This document shows positions 42,693 to 52,692 of a DNA stretch of 64,000 bases, piece by piece. Each line of letters opens with the position of its first letter. Position 1 is the first letter of the stretch. Under the pieces are notes generated by a model. That model ran no database searches and was not told the origin of the DNA. It worked only from the letters and a program-made list of their open reading frames with translations. Origin of the DNA: JAAZPT01 sp964544955 (GTDB taxonomy: Bacteria > Bacillota > Clostridia > Christensenellales > Aristaeellaceae); assembly GCA_964544955.1 (NCBI GenBank), contig CAZJEB010000003.1:124001-188000 (forward strand), read 5' to 3'. The position numbers and the translations under genes are program-made.

Positions 42693-45600
42693 TTATACCC
42701 TAAGGCTTTCGTTATAATACAAAGAATGAATATAACACTCTGCAACGCTAAAGGGGCTAAGTTTTTCCAAAGCTATGCGGTACATATTCAACTGTTGAAT
42801 ATAGTTTTCCTGCAAGCCCTCTGCAGTTTTAGATTTATCCGTTTTAAAATCTGCAACTATCCACCTGCCATTTTCAATAAAGCAAAGGTCTATAACCCCT
42901 TGCATAAGGGATGTATCCCAGCCCTTTAAATATAGGGTAAAAGGTTTTTCCCTATAAACAACATGGCTATTTAGCATGCGTATACCCAAGGGGCTAATAA
43001 AGAATTTTGCTAGGGATACAACATCTACCCTATCATAAAGGTCCTTATTTAAGCCACCCAAGTTTAAAAGTTGATCCATAGTTTCAAGTACAACATTATA
43101 AACCTGTGTTGCCAATGGGTTTGATATAAAATCCCTTTTATTTAAGGCATCATTAGCAAGTTTAATATCATCATTGCTATACAAGCTACTGCTATTTGTT
43201 TGACTTTGAGGTTTTTTACCCACATCACTAAGCTTATCCATTGGGCTAATATCGCTACCTGTGCACCCTATTATCGCCCTAACTTTAGCAATATCAATGT
43301 TTTCAAAAACCATATGGCTAGCAGAGCCTATTTGAGCTGCACCAGGTGCCTTTGGTTCCATCATAAACTGTGGCATCCTTTGGGCATACTTTATGGATTT
43401 TGGCTTATATTTAGGTAATTGCCTTGGTGTTGGCAATTCACAAGGAGTATCTGTAATATAACCATCAATTTTAGGCTCATCTTTAAGGGTTTGAACTATT
43501 GTTGTAACTGTGGTTTTTAGTGGAATATAATCATATTGTTTTGCTACAAGGCCTTGGTTAACAAATTCTGTTGATGACTCTATTTGTGCTTTAGAGGTAT
43601 CATCTGGCAATTTTACTGCTTTTACATCCTCCAAAAGTTCAAAAAAGCCCTTATCCTTAACGCTAAAGCCCGTATCTGCCTGGCCACTAGCAACAAAGCT
43701 ATCATCACAGGCTAATAGTTTTATATTCCAATGTTTAAAGCTACCATTATCCAAAACCTCACTAATAATTTTATGTTCAAAGGCATTTGCATAATATGAA
43801 TCGCTATAATCTTTAATATTTTCATCCCTTAAGCACATAGCATCATTATCCACATAAACAGCTTGGCAAACCCAATCCGCCATAGTTTTAGCTTTTTTTA
43901 CGGCTATGTTTTTATTGCTTATTGCCCAAAGTTTATTATAATTTTTGTCGCTTTTAAAGGCTGCACTTAAGTGTAAGGCCTCCCTTGCCCTAGTCATAGC
44001 AACATACAACAACCTTGCTCGCTCTGCTTGCAGTTCCTGTTGTTTTACCCTATTTATAACCATTTGAGCCAATGTTTTGCGCTTAATATGCAAATCACTA
44101 TTTCTATATTCTAAGGCTGCACCAAGTTTTGAATGTATAAATATTCCACTGCTACCCCTAGAGGCAAGTTCTTTTTCCAAGCCTATTACAAACACATAGG
44201 GAAACTCTAGGCCTTTACTTTTGTGTATAGTCATTATGCGAACAAGATCATCTTTTGGGCTTAACAATACGGGGCTTAATGCATCACCAGATTTTTGTAT
44301 TGCACGGCAATCCTCAATAAAGTCCTCAAGGTTGCCCTCCCTATCCTCTTGGAATTTTTTAGCCCTAACGCAAATACTTCTAAGGTTATCAGCGTATTTT
44401 TCCCCATCCAAAAAGCTTGAAAAAAACACATATATTCCACTACGTTGGTAGAAACTCCATATATACTTATCAAAAAGCATATTTTGGCACAAAAAGCGTT
44501 CTTGGCTTAATATGCGCCTAATATCTGCACAAAGGCACCACAAGCTAAAATCATCTTGGCTTACCCCTGCAAGCTTAGCGGCCTCGCTAAGTTCTGCATG
44601 TTGATATTGGTATTTATTAGCTTTGCTAAACAGCTGTAACTTTGAGCCAAAGCTCCATGGAACATCCACTTTAAAGCCCAATATATCATCGCTATAAGTA
44701 TTTTCTACATCTATACCAGTAAGCTGTTTATTATCAATAATATCGTATACCCCTTCTAAGGATACATCATATTGGGCATATTCTGCACTTTGATTTTCAT
44801 CAAGTATTGGTGCGTTTAAAAGGGCATCAGCGCTATCGGCACAAGAATAAAAAGCTTGTGAAAAGCTAACATCCCTACTTGGGTGCATAAGCCTAATTTT
44901 TGCCAGTGTATCATCATCTATTGAAAATATTGGCCCCCTAAGCACTGCAAGCAAGGATATATCATCAAGGGGGTGAGTTAAAAGTGTAAGCCATGATAAA
45001 ACTTGCTCACTTTCAATAGATATTCCTTCTGTTGTAGCTATATCCGTATAAAGGGGTATACCCTCCTGTTCAAACACCTTTCTAATTTTATCCTCAACGC
45101 CCTTCATTTGTGAGCAGAGTATAACAATATCCCTATACCTTAAGCTTTTACCTGTGCTTTGTATTGTTTTACCAAGCATTTGCTTTATTTGCCTTGTTAC
45201 AAAGTTTGCTTGAAGCTCTATATTATCAAGGCCTTCAACTTTATTTTCAAGTATACTAAGGGCTACTGGCACAGCCAATTCATCCTGGCGACCTGGCACT
45301 AGCCAATCCTCATCAGGCAAATAGCTAAGTTCAGTAACATCCTCCTGCATAACATGGTTAAACACACGGTTTACACCATCAAGCACCAAGGGGGTTGACC
45401 TAAAGTTTTTATTTAGCAATATTTTGCGCTTACTATCGGCAATATTTTCTTTATCTGCCGAATAGCTACGCATTTTATCCATAAACAAGCTAGGCTCAGC
45501 CTGCCTAAAGCGATATATGCTCTGTTTAACATCGCCAACCATAAACAGGTTGTTTTTGCTATTATGAAGTTTATTTAGTATTTCCTCCTGTATGGATGAA

Positions 45601-46793
45601 TTATCCTGGCATTCATCAATAAAAATAGCATCAAAGGATGATGACACCCTTTCCGCAATACCCTCGGTATTTAGTATTTCCAGGGCAAACTGTTCCATAT
45701 CATTAAAATCTATAGTATTTACCCTATTTTTTATTTGCCTAAATATATTATTAAACACTATTGTAACTTGAGCTAAGCCACGCAAGTTTACAAGCATACT
45801 TTCATTATCACTAGGTGCATTTTTTAGCATAGCACTACGGCCAATAAGTTCCTTTATATCATCCTTAACAATTTGCCTAGCATCACCAATTAAAGTTTTA
45901 TATTTATTAAGGGTATCCTCGCCATACAATTCCTTATCTGCCTTTTTTGCAGAGGGTAGGTTTTTAAAGCTTATTGTTTTTAGAGCATCAATAAGTGCCA
46001 AATCCTTATTTAATGCAAGTTGATGGCAAGTGCTAAGGGCATCTTTATCATTTTTGCCCACATCCTTATACATATCTGGACAATCAATTTCATCACATAT
46101 GCGGCAAGTTTCATCTGCGCTTATTAAAACATCTATAAAATCATCAAAAATTTGATTATAAAAGCAATCATATGCATCTTTATATATATCTGCCTGGCTT
46201 ATTGAATAATTTGCAGTATTATCATCATTTAAGCCCGTTTTTTGCCTAAGCCAATTTATTGGATAGGGCAAACTCATCATTGTGCGATAAAGCTCGCCTA
46301 GCATTTCCTTAATTTCCTTTTCATCGTAACAATCAATAAGGCTTTCAATTTCTGGGCTAGGGTTATCGTAACAATAATCCAAGGTTTCTTCCAAGGCGGT
46401 TTCATATAATTTATCCCTGAGGGATGTAGGGCATACTTTAACGCGTGGGTCCACATCAACAACTTGAAATTGGCTGCGTACAAGGCTACCACAAAAGCTA
46501 TGCAAGGTTTCTATATGGGCAAAGGCAACATTATCAAGTTGAGCTTGCAAGCTTGAATCCTCAAGGGCAAGGTCAAAAAGTTGCTTTGATATACGCTCTT
46601 TAAGCTCGGAGGCGGCGGCATGGGTAAATGTTAATATAAGCATACGCCTAATATCAATTTTATCCTCCACAAGCATACGCATAATTCTTTGCACCAAAAC
46701 AGATGTTTTGCCTGCACCTGCGGCAGCACTTACAAGCAAAGTGTGGGAATTATCTGTAATAGCATCAAGCTGTTGCGGTGTGTAGTTAGCCAA
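42693..46793 (-). CDS. addA: ATP-dependent helicase/nuclease subunit A
   Basis: This 1366-residue protein is the UvrD-like helicase plus nuclease subunit of the AddAB enzyme, which resects double-strand breaks. Walker A is SAAAGAGKTSVLV near residue 25; helicase motifs include LILTFTHAAASELKERI, DAIFIDECQDNS, GDVKQSIYRFRQAEP, IMTIHKSKGLEFPYVFV and LLYVAMTRAREALHL. The C-terminal RecB-like nuclease core has GVIDLCF, then IVADFKTDKS and a downstream Gln-Leu-Asn-Met-Tyr helix. Translation starts at TTG 46793 behind GGGGG. In most Bacillota addB lies directly upstream; here a pirin gene does. Confidence 0.94.
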   Translation of the reverse strand: MANYTPQQLDAITDNSHTLLVSAAAGAGKTSVLVQRIMRMLVEDKIDIRRMLILTFTHAAASELKERISKQLFDLALEDSSLQAQLDNVAFAHIETLHSFCGSLVRSQFQVVDVDPRVKVCPTSLRDKLYETALEETLDYCYDNPSPEIESLIDCYDEKEIKEMLGELYRTMMSLPYPINWLRQKTGLNDDNTANYSISQADIYKDAYDCFYNQIFDDFIDVLISADETCRICDEIDCPDMYKDVGKNDKDALSTCHQLALNKDLALIDALKTISFKNLPSAKKADKELYGEDTLNKYKTLIGDARQIVKDDIKELIGRSAMLKNAPSDNESMLVNLRGLAQVTIVFNNIFRQIKNRVNTIDFNDMEQFALEILNTEGIAERVSSSFDAIFIDECQDNSSIQEEILNKLHNSKNNLFMVGDVKQSIYRFRQAEPSLFMDKMRSYSADKENIADSKRKILLNKNFRSTPLVLDGVNRVFNHVMQEDVTELSYLPDEDWLVPGRQDELAVPVALSILENKVEGLDNIELQANFVTRQIKQMLGKTIQSTGKSLRYRDIVILCSQMKGVEDKIRKVFEQEGIPLYTDIATTEGISIESEQVLSWLTLLTHPLDDISLLAVLRGPIFSIDDDTLAKIRLMHPSRDVSFSQAFYSCADSADALLNAPILDENQSAEYAQYDVSLEGVYDIIDNKQLTGIDVENTYSDDILGFKVDVPWSFGSKLQLFSKANKYQYQHAELSEAAKLAGVSQDDFSLWCLCADIRRILSQERFLCQNMLFDKYIWSFYQRSGIYVFFSSFLDGEKYADNLRSICVRAKKFQEDREGNLEDFIEDCRAIQKSGDALSPVLLSPKDDLVRIMTIHKSKGLEFPYVFVIGLEKELASRGSSGIFIHSKLGAALEYRNSDLHIKRKTLAQMVINRVKQQELQAERARLLYVAMTRAREALHLSAAFKSDKNYNKLWAISNKNIAVKKAKTMADWVCQAVYVDNDAMCLRDENIKDYSDSYYANAFEHKIISEVLDNGSFKHWNIKLLACDDSFVASGQADTGFSVKDKGFFELLEDVKAVKLPDDTSKAQIESSTEFVNQGLVAKQYDYIPLKTTVTTIVQTLKDEPKIDGYITDTPCELPTPRQLPKYKPKSIKYAQRMPQFMMEPKAPGAAQIGSASHMVFENIDIAKVRAIIGCTGSDISPMDKLSDVGKKPQSQTNSSSLYSNDDIKLANDALNKRDFISNPLATQVYNVVLETMDQLLNLGGLNKDLYDRVDVVSLAKFFISPLGIRMLNSHVVYREKPFTLYLKGWDTSLMQGVIDLCFIENGRWIVADFKTDKSKTAEGLQENYIQQLNMYRIALEKLSPFSVAECYIHSLYYNESLRV

Positions 46794-46862
46794 TGTATTG
46801 CCCCCTTTTTATAACATAGTTATATTATAATACATATTTGTACAATTTTCATTCAAATAAAA

Positions 46863-46886
46863 AAACCTTTGAATTAACAAAGGTTT
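46863..46886 (-). terminator. Terminator after the pirin gene
   Basis: AAACCTTTG and its complement form a 9-bp stem with a 6-nt loop, followed on the minus strand by TTTTTTTATTT. It separates pirin from addA. Confidence 0.8.
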
Positions 46887-46898
46887 GAAAGCAAAATA

Positions 46899-47732
46899 TT
46901 AAATTTTGTGCTTTATAAAGTTACCCATTCTAAGCTCTGTGAAAGCCATGTTAAGCTCATCAACAGTGTTCATAACAACTGGGCCACCCCATGCAACTGG
47001 TTCGTTTAATGGTTTTGCAGCAAGGCATAGTAGGTGTAGGTCAGTTTTATCCGCCTTAACATCAACATAATCGCCATCGCTAAGTTTTACAGCTGTTTTT
47101 TCCGTAACATCGGTGCCACCAATATTAGCAGAGCCTTCAATTGTGAAAAGCATAAGCTTTTTATCATTTGCAACTTCTATTCTATACTCTGAGCCTTTTT
47201 TAAGCTTTATAGCAAAAAAGTCTAGTTTATGGTATTTACCCTCAAAAGCTTTTAGGCCTTTATATTCGCCACTTATAAGCCTAAGTGTGCCACCATCTAT
47301 ATCCATTACGGGCATATCGCTTTCCAATATGGATTGGTAGCCTGGTTGAGCCATTTTATCCTTTTTAGGCATATTTAACCAAAGTTGAACGCCTAAAAGG
47401 TGTTCCGCAGGTTCTGGCATTTCCTCATGCATAATGCCTGAGCCAGATGTCATCCACTGTACTTCGCCATTCCTTATCATACCAGAGTTACCAAGGCTAT
47501 CCCTATGGCTCATAGCGCCTTTAGCTAAGTATGTAATTGTTTCAATGCCCCTATGTGGGTGCATTGGAAAACCTGCCATATAATCATCAGGATTATGGGA
47601 ATCGAAGGAATCCATCATTAAAAGTGGATCATAATCCTCTATGGTATCCCTACCTAAAACTCTAACAAGTTTTACGCCTGCCCCATCCTTTGTAACATAT
47701 CCTTTAACTTGATTTTGAACTGTTCTTTGCAT
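46899..47732 (-). CDS. Pirin family protein
   Basis: This 277-residue bicupin has the pirin metal site: HPHRGIETITY (His58 and His60), then GSGIMHEEMP (His102 and Glu104). The N-terminal GVKLVRVLGR and FDSHNPDDYMAGFPM stretches are also typical. Bacterial pirins can act as quercetin 2,3-dioxygenases or as redox-sensitive regulators, so the substrate is open. The start is the ATG at 47732 behind GGAGG; the longer frame upstream lacks a ribosome site. Monocistronic between terminators. Confidence 0.9.
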   Translation of the reverse strand: MQRTVQNQVKGYVTKDGAGVKLVRVLGRDTIEDYDPLLMMDSFDSHNPDDYMAGFPMHPHRGIETITYLAKGAMSHRDSLGNSGMIRNGEVQWMTSGSGIMHEEMPEPAEHLLGVQLWLNMPKKDKMAQPGYQSILESDMPVMDIDGGTLRLISGEYKGLKAFEGKYHKLDFFAIKLKKGSEYRIEVANDKKLMLFTIEGSANIGGTDVTEKTAVKLSDGDYVDVKADKTDLHLLCLAAKPLNEPVAWGGPVVMNTVDELNMAFTELRMGNFIKHKI

Positions 47733-47794
47733 ATTTCCTCCAAATAATTTATTACAATATTTATATACCCACATTTTATAGTTTGTAAACAAAA

Positions 47795-47816
47795 ACACAG
47801 CACAATTGTACTGTGT
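47795..47816 (-). terminator. Terminator after the AMP-dependent ligase gene
   Basis: ACACAGTACAATTGTGCTGTGT (22-nt near-perfect palindrome, given as halves ACACAGTACAA / TTGTGCTGTGT) is followed on the minus strand by TTTTTGTTT. Confidence 0.65.
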
Positions 47817-47825
47817 AATATTTTT

Positions 47826-49475
47826 TTAGTTTTTATCACCATAGGCCAAAGTTTCCTTGCCAACTAAGCCTGTTACGCCATATTTTTCACGAAGTTTTGG
47901 TTTTTCTATTTTACCAGTTGGGTTACGGGGAACATTATCAAATATAACCATACGTGGGCGTTTATATTTTGGCAATTCCATACAGAATTCATTAAACTCA
48001 TCCTCGCTCATGCTTTCGCCTGCTTTTAACTCAACAACGGCGGTAGCAATTTCACCAAGGCGTTTATCTGGGGTACCAATTACTGCAGAATCCTTTATTT
48101 TTGCATTTTTACGTAAAAAGTCTTCTATTTGAACTGGGTAAATATTTTCACCACCGGATATAATGACATCCTTTTTTCTATCAACCAAGAAAATAAAGCC
48201 ATCCTCATCCCTAATAGCCATATCCCCTGTATAAAGCCAACCATTGCGAAGTACTTCCTTTGTAGCATCTTCATTTTTATAGTAGCATTTCATAAGGCCT
48301 GGGCCTTTTACTATAAGCTCCCCTGCCTCGTTTTCAACAACTTCATTACCCTTATCATCAACTATTTTTGCTTCCCAATTATAGCCTGGTTTGCCTATAG
48401 CACCAACCTTATGTATGTTTTCTATACCAAGGTGAACGCAGCCTGGGCCAATGGACTCTGACAAGCCATAGTTAGTATCATATTCATGATTAGGGAAATA
48501 CTGTTTCCAGCGCTGTATAAGGCTTGGTGGAACAGGTTGAGCACCAATGTGCATAAGCCTCCACCTAGAAAGGTCATAATCATCCAAATTAATTTCGCCA
48601 CTTTCAATAGCATCAAGTATATCCTGAGCCCATGGTACAAGAAGCCAAACTATTGTAACCTTTTCATCCGCAGCAGTTCTAAGCACCCACTCTGGGCTAA
48701 CACCCCTAAGAAGGATAGCTTTACTTCCACTTAAAAGTGAGCCAAACCAGTGCATTTTAGCGCCCGTGTGGTAAAGGGGTGGTATGCAAAGGAAAATATC
48801 GTCACGTTTTTGCATGTGATGTTTTTGCTCGGTAACGCAGGCAGAAACAAGGGAGGCATGGTCATGAAGTATTGCTTTTGGAAAGCCTGTTGTGCCAGAT
48901 GAAAAGTATATTGCCGCATTATCATCCTCATCAAGTTCAACAGGTGGTGTAGTGGATGAGCAGAAGCAAATATAATCCTCAAGGGGTTCTGCAAAGCGTG
49001 GAACATCATTGCCCTCATAAAATATAGTGTTTACAAAGTTAAGTTTAGAATATATTTGCTCAACACGGCCAACAAATTCTGGACCCATAATTAAGCAACT
49101 TACATCGGCCAATTTTAAGCAATAAAGAATTTCATCGGATGTATACCTAAAGTTCATAGGCACAACAATACAGCCCGCCTTTAGTATACCAAAGTAAATA
49201 GGCAGCCATTCCAAGCAATTCATAAGCAATATTGCAACTTTATCGCCTTTTTTAAATCCCCTTGTTTTAAGCAAGTTAGCAAATTTACATGCTTTAATAT
49301 CAAATTCTTTCCAACTTAATTCACGGCGGTATTTACCGCCAGAGGCTTCCTCAATAAGGCTATATTCACGCCAAGTAATGGATTTTGACGGCTGTAAAGC
49401 TGGGTTCACTTCCACCAAGGCAATTTCATCAGGTAAAATTCGAGCATTCTTTTCCAAAAAATCCGTAATAATCAT
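47826..49475 (-). CDS. AMP-dependent acyl-CoA synthetase-like ligase
   Basis: This 549-residue ANL-superfamily enzyme adenylates a carboxylic acid and transfers it to CoA. Core motifs: AIYFSSGTTGFPKAIL (A3, phosphate loop), NYGLSESIG (A5), GWLYTGDMAIRDEDGFIF (A7), VDRKKDVIISGGENIYP (A8) and the catalytic lysine in NPTGKIEKPKL (A10). It is closest in look to medium/long-chain fatty acyl-CoA synthetases. An insertion near residue 35-50 (SLIEEASGGKYRRE) is unusual. A GGAG site precedes the ATG. It is monocistronic, so the acid substrate cannot be inferred from its neighbours. Confidence 0.88.
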   Translation of the reverse strand: MIITDFLEKNARILPDEIALVEVNPALQPSKSITWREYSLIEEASGGKYRRELSWKEFDIKACKFANLLKTRGFKKGDKVAILLMNCLEWLPIYFGILKAGCIVVPMNFRYTSDEILYCLKLADVSCLIMGPEFVGRVEQIYSKLNFVNTIFYEGNDVPRFAEPLEDYICFCSSTTPPVELDEDDNAAIYFSSGTTGFPKAILHDHASLVSACVTEQKHHMQKRDDIFLCIPPLYHTGAKMHWFGSLLSGSKAILLRGVSPEWVLRTAADEKVTIVWLLVPWAQDILDAIESGEINLDDYDLSRWRLMHIGAQPVPPSLIQRWKQYFPNHEYDTNYGLSESIGPGCVHLGIENIHKVGAIGKPGYNWEAKIVDDKGNEVVENEAGELIVKGPGLMKCYYKNEDATKEVLRNGWLYTGDMAIRDEDGFIFLVDRKKDVIISGGENIYPVQIEDFLRKNAKIKDSAVIGTPDKRLGEIATAVVELKAGESMSEDEFNEFCMELPKYKRPRMVIFDNVPRNPTGKIEKPKLREKYGVTGLVGKETLAYGDKN

Positions 49476-49505
49476 AACAATACTCCAAACATAAGAATAT
49501 GTTAT

Positions 49506-49533
49506 ATTATACTAATATTTTAACAAATTGCAA
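49506..49533 (-). promoter_or_regulatory. Promoter of the AMP-dependent ligase gene
   Basis: TTGCAA (49533-49528), a 16-nt spacer and TATAAT (49511-49506) on the minus strand, about 30 nt before the start codon. The remaining 110 bp up to the next terminator show no feature I can support. Confidence 0.7.
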
Positions 49534-49644
49534 CAATACGCCAATTTAGGAGTGTTGTTATAGGTGGGTTTTTAAGTTGTGTGAATTGGGTGCAAAAAAT
49601 AAACAAGGGGGAAATTAGTATTCTACTTGAAATTTTAAGAAAAT

Positions 49645-49666
49645 AAAAACGCCTTTCGGCGCTTTT
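49645..49666 (-). terminator. Terminator of the tartrate dehydratase operon
   Basis: AAAAGCGCC-GAAA-GGCGTTTT on the minus strand with a stable GAAA tetraloop and a T-rich tail, directly behind ttdB. Confidence 0.85.
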
Positions 49667-49667
49667 A

Positions 49668-50279
49668 TTATTTTATAAAATTAAGTTCCTTAGATATTCT
49701 TGCAAGTTCAGCATCTTTACGTTTGTTAAACTCTATTTTATTTGTTTCAAACAAATTATTACCTTCAGTATCAATAGACACTACAAGGGGGCCTAAATCC
49801 TCAACATCACTTATCCATAATGATTCAGGCATGCCAGCGTCCTTCCATTGTACATCCACAATTTGTTTAAACCTAATTGCTGCATGTACCGCATTACCAG
49901 CAGGCAACACCAAATGAAGAGCCTTAAACTGTTTACAAGCTTCTTCTGTATTTTTACCCATGCCACCTTTACCTATAATGAGCCTAACGCCTGTTTTTTC
50001 AACAAAGGGTTTTTCAAATTTTTCCATACGGCTGCTTGTAGTTGGCCCAATAGATACCATCATATAGCTACCATCTTCATTTTGTTTTACAATGGGGCCA
50101 GCGTGGAAAACTGCGCAATCCCTAATATCAGTAGGTAGTTCTTGACCAAGTTCTACAACCCTACGGTGTGTAATATCCCTACCTGTTACAACCCTACCAG
50201 TTAAGTAAACCACATCGCCAATGCGTATATCCTTTATATCATCTGCAGATACGGGAGTTGTTAGTTTCCATGTTTTCAT
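49668..50279 (-). CDS. ttdB: L(+)-tartrate dehydratase / fumarase-type hydro-lyase, beta subunit
   Basis: This 203-residue subunit pairs with the alpha subunit encoded directly upstream, which it overlaps by 4 nt. Typical segments are IGDVVYLTGRVVTGRD, HRRVVELG, FHAGPIV, VSIGPTTSSRME, the conserved LIIGKGGMGKNT and SLWISDVEDLGPLVVSIDTEGNN. It aligns by eye over its whole length with E. coli TtdB (201 residues), including the C-terminal region. Tartrate dehydratase is favoured over class I fumarase on that likeness and length, but both reactions use this fold. Confidence 0.88.
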   Translation of the reverse strand: MKTWKLTTPVSADDIKDIRIGDVVYLTGRVVTGRDITHRRVVELGQELPTDIRDCAVFHAGPIVKQNEDGSYMMVSIGPTTSSRMEKFEKPFVEKTGVRLIIGKGGMGKNTEEACKQFKALHLVLPAGNAVHAAIRFKQIVDVQWKDAGMPESLWISDVEDLGPLVVSIDTEGNNLFETNKIEFNKRKDAELARISKELNFIK

Positions 50280-51169
50280 AATGTTACTCCTTTATGTGAT
50301 TTTATTGTGTAGTTTAAGTCTTTATCAAAGTGAATTAAGCCACGCCTATGACTCCAACAGCCAACATTTACGGCTACGCCAATGGCTGAGGGGTGCCTTG
50401 CTGTATTTACAATATTTACACCCATAACAGACTTTTTACCGCCAAAACCTTGAGGTCCTAAGCCAATATTATTAATAGCTTCTTCCAACAGTAATTCCAT
50501 TTTGTGGGCATTTTTATTAGGATTAACTGCATTTACATCCTTCATCAAAGCTTTTTTGGAGTTTAATGCAGCTGTTTCAACTGAGGTACCTATACCAACA
50601 CCAACAAGTAAGGGTGGGCAAGCGTTAATACCATAGCTAGTCATAGCATCTAATATAAACTCTGCTGCGCCTTCATAACCCTCGCCTGGCATTAATACCT
50701 TTGCCCTACCAGGTAGTGAGCAACCACCACCTGCCATATAGGTATAAATATCAACATCATCTTTGCCTTCAACTATTTCCCAAAATACTGATGGTGTACC
50801 ATTACCTACGTTTAAACCTGTGTTATACTCATCAAAGCTTTCAACGCTATTGTGCCTTAAAGGCATTTCCTTTGTGGATTTAACAACTGCCTCTTTAAGC
50901 AATGCTGGCAATTTACCTATTAAAGGAAAATTTTCACCACAGCTAACAAAAAACTGTATTACACCTGTATCTTGACAGCTTGCGCGGTTTAAATCCTTAG
51001 CTAATTTTTGATTTTCAAACATTGTATCGTAAACCATACTTTGAAGTTCGCCAGTTTCCTCTTTGCGAAGCTCTTCTAACTTTGCTGTAACATCATCTGG
51101 TAAAACCTTACCAACAAAGCCTACAAAGTCTGCCATTATGTTTATTAGTTTTTGTGAATTATCGTTCAT
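50276..51169 (-). CDS. ttdA: L(+)-tartrate dehydratase / fumarase-type hydro-lyase, alpha subunit
   Basis: This 297-residue iron-sulfur subunit carries the [4Fe-4S] cluster that polarises the substrate hydroxyl. The three likely ligands are Cys65 (ASCQDTG), Cys184 (NACPPLLVG) and Cys271 (GCWSHRRG). MPLRHNSVESFDEYNTG, YMAGGGCSLPGR, GTSVETAALNSKKA and IGLGPQGFGGK match TtdA. The product would be oxaloacetate from tartrate (or malate from fumarate). It lies 16 nt behind the SLC13 transporter gene, which supports uptake and dehydration of a C4-dicarboxylate. Confidence 0.88.
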   Translation of the reverse strand: MNDNSQKLINIMADFVGFVGKVLPDDVTAKLEELRKEETGELQSMVYDTMFENQKLAKDLNRASCQDTGVIQFFVSCGENFPLIGKLPALLKEAVVKSTKEMPLRHNSVESFDEYNTGLNVGNGTPSVFWEIVEGKDDVDIYTYMAGGGCSLPGRAKVLMPGEGYEGAAEFILDAMTSYGINACPPLLVGVGIGTSVETAALNSKKALMKDVNAVNPNKNAHKMELLLEEAINNIGLGPQGFGGKKSVMGVNIVNTARHPSAIGVAVNVGCWSHRRGLIHFDKDLNYTIKSHKGVTL

Positions 51170-51185
51170 ATTATACTCCTTTACA

Positions 51186-52457
51186 TTATGGGTAGAATGG
51201 GAAGAATATTGGTAGTAGTATGCAAGATATTACTATTGCAATAATTATCATTGGTAAGCCTGCTTTAACATAATCGTTAAACTTATAGTTACCAATTTTG
51301 TAAACCATTGTATTAGCAGGCATACCAATTGGTGTTGCATAAGCTAATGAACCACCTATAACTGTTGCCATTAACACTGCCCTTGGATCTGCACCTAAGG
51401 CTTGAGATATGCTTAAACTTATTGGTACAAGCAAGGCTGTTGTGGCTGTATTTGACATAAAGTTGGTCATAACTGCAGATATTAGTAATATTGCAACTAA
51501 CAATAAGAATGGGGATGGTGTAGCACCTAATGCGCCAATTATTGTATTTGCAATTGTTTCACCAGCACCTGTAACACTTAAAGCTTTTGCCAAGGATAGT
51601 GAGCCTACAAATAGTAATATTGTGCTCATATCAATAGATTTCATAGCATCTTTTTCTGATATAGTTTTTGTTACTATAAGTACTAAAGCACCAATCCAAG
51701 CTGATATATAAAGTTTTACGCCAAGTTGTTTTTCAAATATCATGGCTAGTACTGTAAGAACTAATACAACTAAGGAGAATATCCTTTTCCATTTTGGCAC
51801 AGTATTATAATCTATTGTTTTGTTATAAATAGAATCGCTAATATCGGCATCTTTATTTTCTGGTAAAAGCTTATAGCCAATAAATGCATAGAATAATATA
51901 CCTGCAATTAGAATTGGAAGGCCTACTAAGCCATATTCAAAAAATCCAAACCTTTGGCCTACTGTTTCCAATCCACTTTGTGCAATCATGCTACCAGGTG
52001 CACCAATTAGGCTTAAGTTACCACCCATAGCTGCTGCAATTACCAAAGGTATAAAAAACTTACTACGTGCAAAGCCAGACTTTGCAGCTATACCAATAAC
52101 TACCGGTATTAGAACCGCAGCTGTGCCTGTGTTGGATAAAAACCCAGACATTAAACCTGTAATTGACATAATTGCAACTATAAGTTGACGCTCTGTTTTA
52201 GCAAACTTAGTTACCATACCACCAATTTGTTGTGCCATTCCAGTTTCGAAGAACGCAGCGCCAATAATAAACATAGCAATAAATAATAACACATTACTAT
52301 CAACTAAGCCTGCGAATGCTTCTGCGGGGGTTAAAACTCCAGTTAAGGTTAAACCAATAGCCACTATCATTGCTGTTACAGATAGAGGAATTTTTTCTAT
52401 AACGAACATGATTATTGCAAAGGCTAAAAATAAAAGGGTAATTAGTTGTGGGCTCAT
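51186..52457 (-). CDS. SLC13/DASS-family anion transporter
   Basis: This 423-residue membrane protein has the internal two-fold repeat of the divalent-anion:sodium symporter family, with the two SNT motifs SNTGTAAVLIP (first half) and SNTATTALLVPIS (second half) that coordinate sodium and substrate. About 11 hydrophobic segments are present. It begins the ttd operon and lies behind an AraC-type regulator gene, so the substrate is probably tartrate or another C4-dicarboxylate. GGAGG precedes the ATG. Confidence 0.88.
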   Translation of the reverse strand: MSPQLITLLFLAFAIIMFVIEKIPLSVTAMIVAIGLTLTGVLTPAEAFAGLVDSNVLLFIAMFIIGAAFFETGMAQQIGGMVTKFAKTERQLIVAIMSITGLMSGFLSNTGTAAVLIPVVIGIAAKSGFARSKFFIPLVIAAAMGGNLSLIGAPGSMIAQSGLETVGQRFGFFEYGLVGLPILIAGILFYAFIGYKLLPENKDADISDSIYNKTIDYNTVPKWKRIFSLVVLVLTVLAMIFEKQLGVKLYISAWIGALVLIVTKTISEKDAMKSIDMSTILLFVGSLSLAKALSVTGAGETIANTIIGALGATPSPFLLLVAILLISAVMTNFMSNTATTALLVPISLSISQALGADPRAVLMATVIGGSLAYATPIGMPANTMVYKIGNYKFNDYVKAGLPMIIIAIVISCILLPIFFPFYP

Positions 52458-52489
52458 ATTCTTTCCTCCAATATAATTTATTTAATTAC

Positions 52490-52565
52490 ATTATATTTGT
52501 ATAAAATATGTTATTCTACCCATATTTTTAGCATTTAAAAAATCAAAAGCCACTTATTTTTGATT
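52490..52565 (-). promoter_or_regulatory. Likely activator-dependent promoter of the ttd operon
   Basis: A perfect -10 TATAAT (52495-52490) on the minus strand has no good -35 box (TAGAAT at 17-nt spacing). Upstream, AATCAAAA (52541-52548) and TTTTGATT (52558-52565) form an inverted repeat. A weak -35 with upstream repeats is what an AraC-type activator would need. The rest of the 235-bp gap is AT-rich and shows only a weak hairpin behind the AraC gene. Confidence 0.4.
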
Positions 52566-52692
52566 GAAAAATCGGCTAGAATATAAATATTCACCTAAAA
52601 ATTTAACCATAAAATATAGTATTCAAGCTTGTTTTTATAATTTATTATTTTTTTTATATATAAATATTTACCCTAAACGGAATATATTTATA

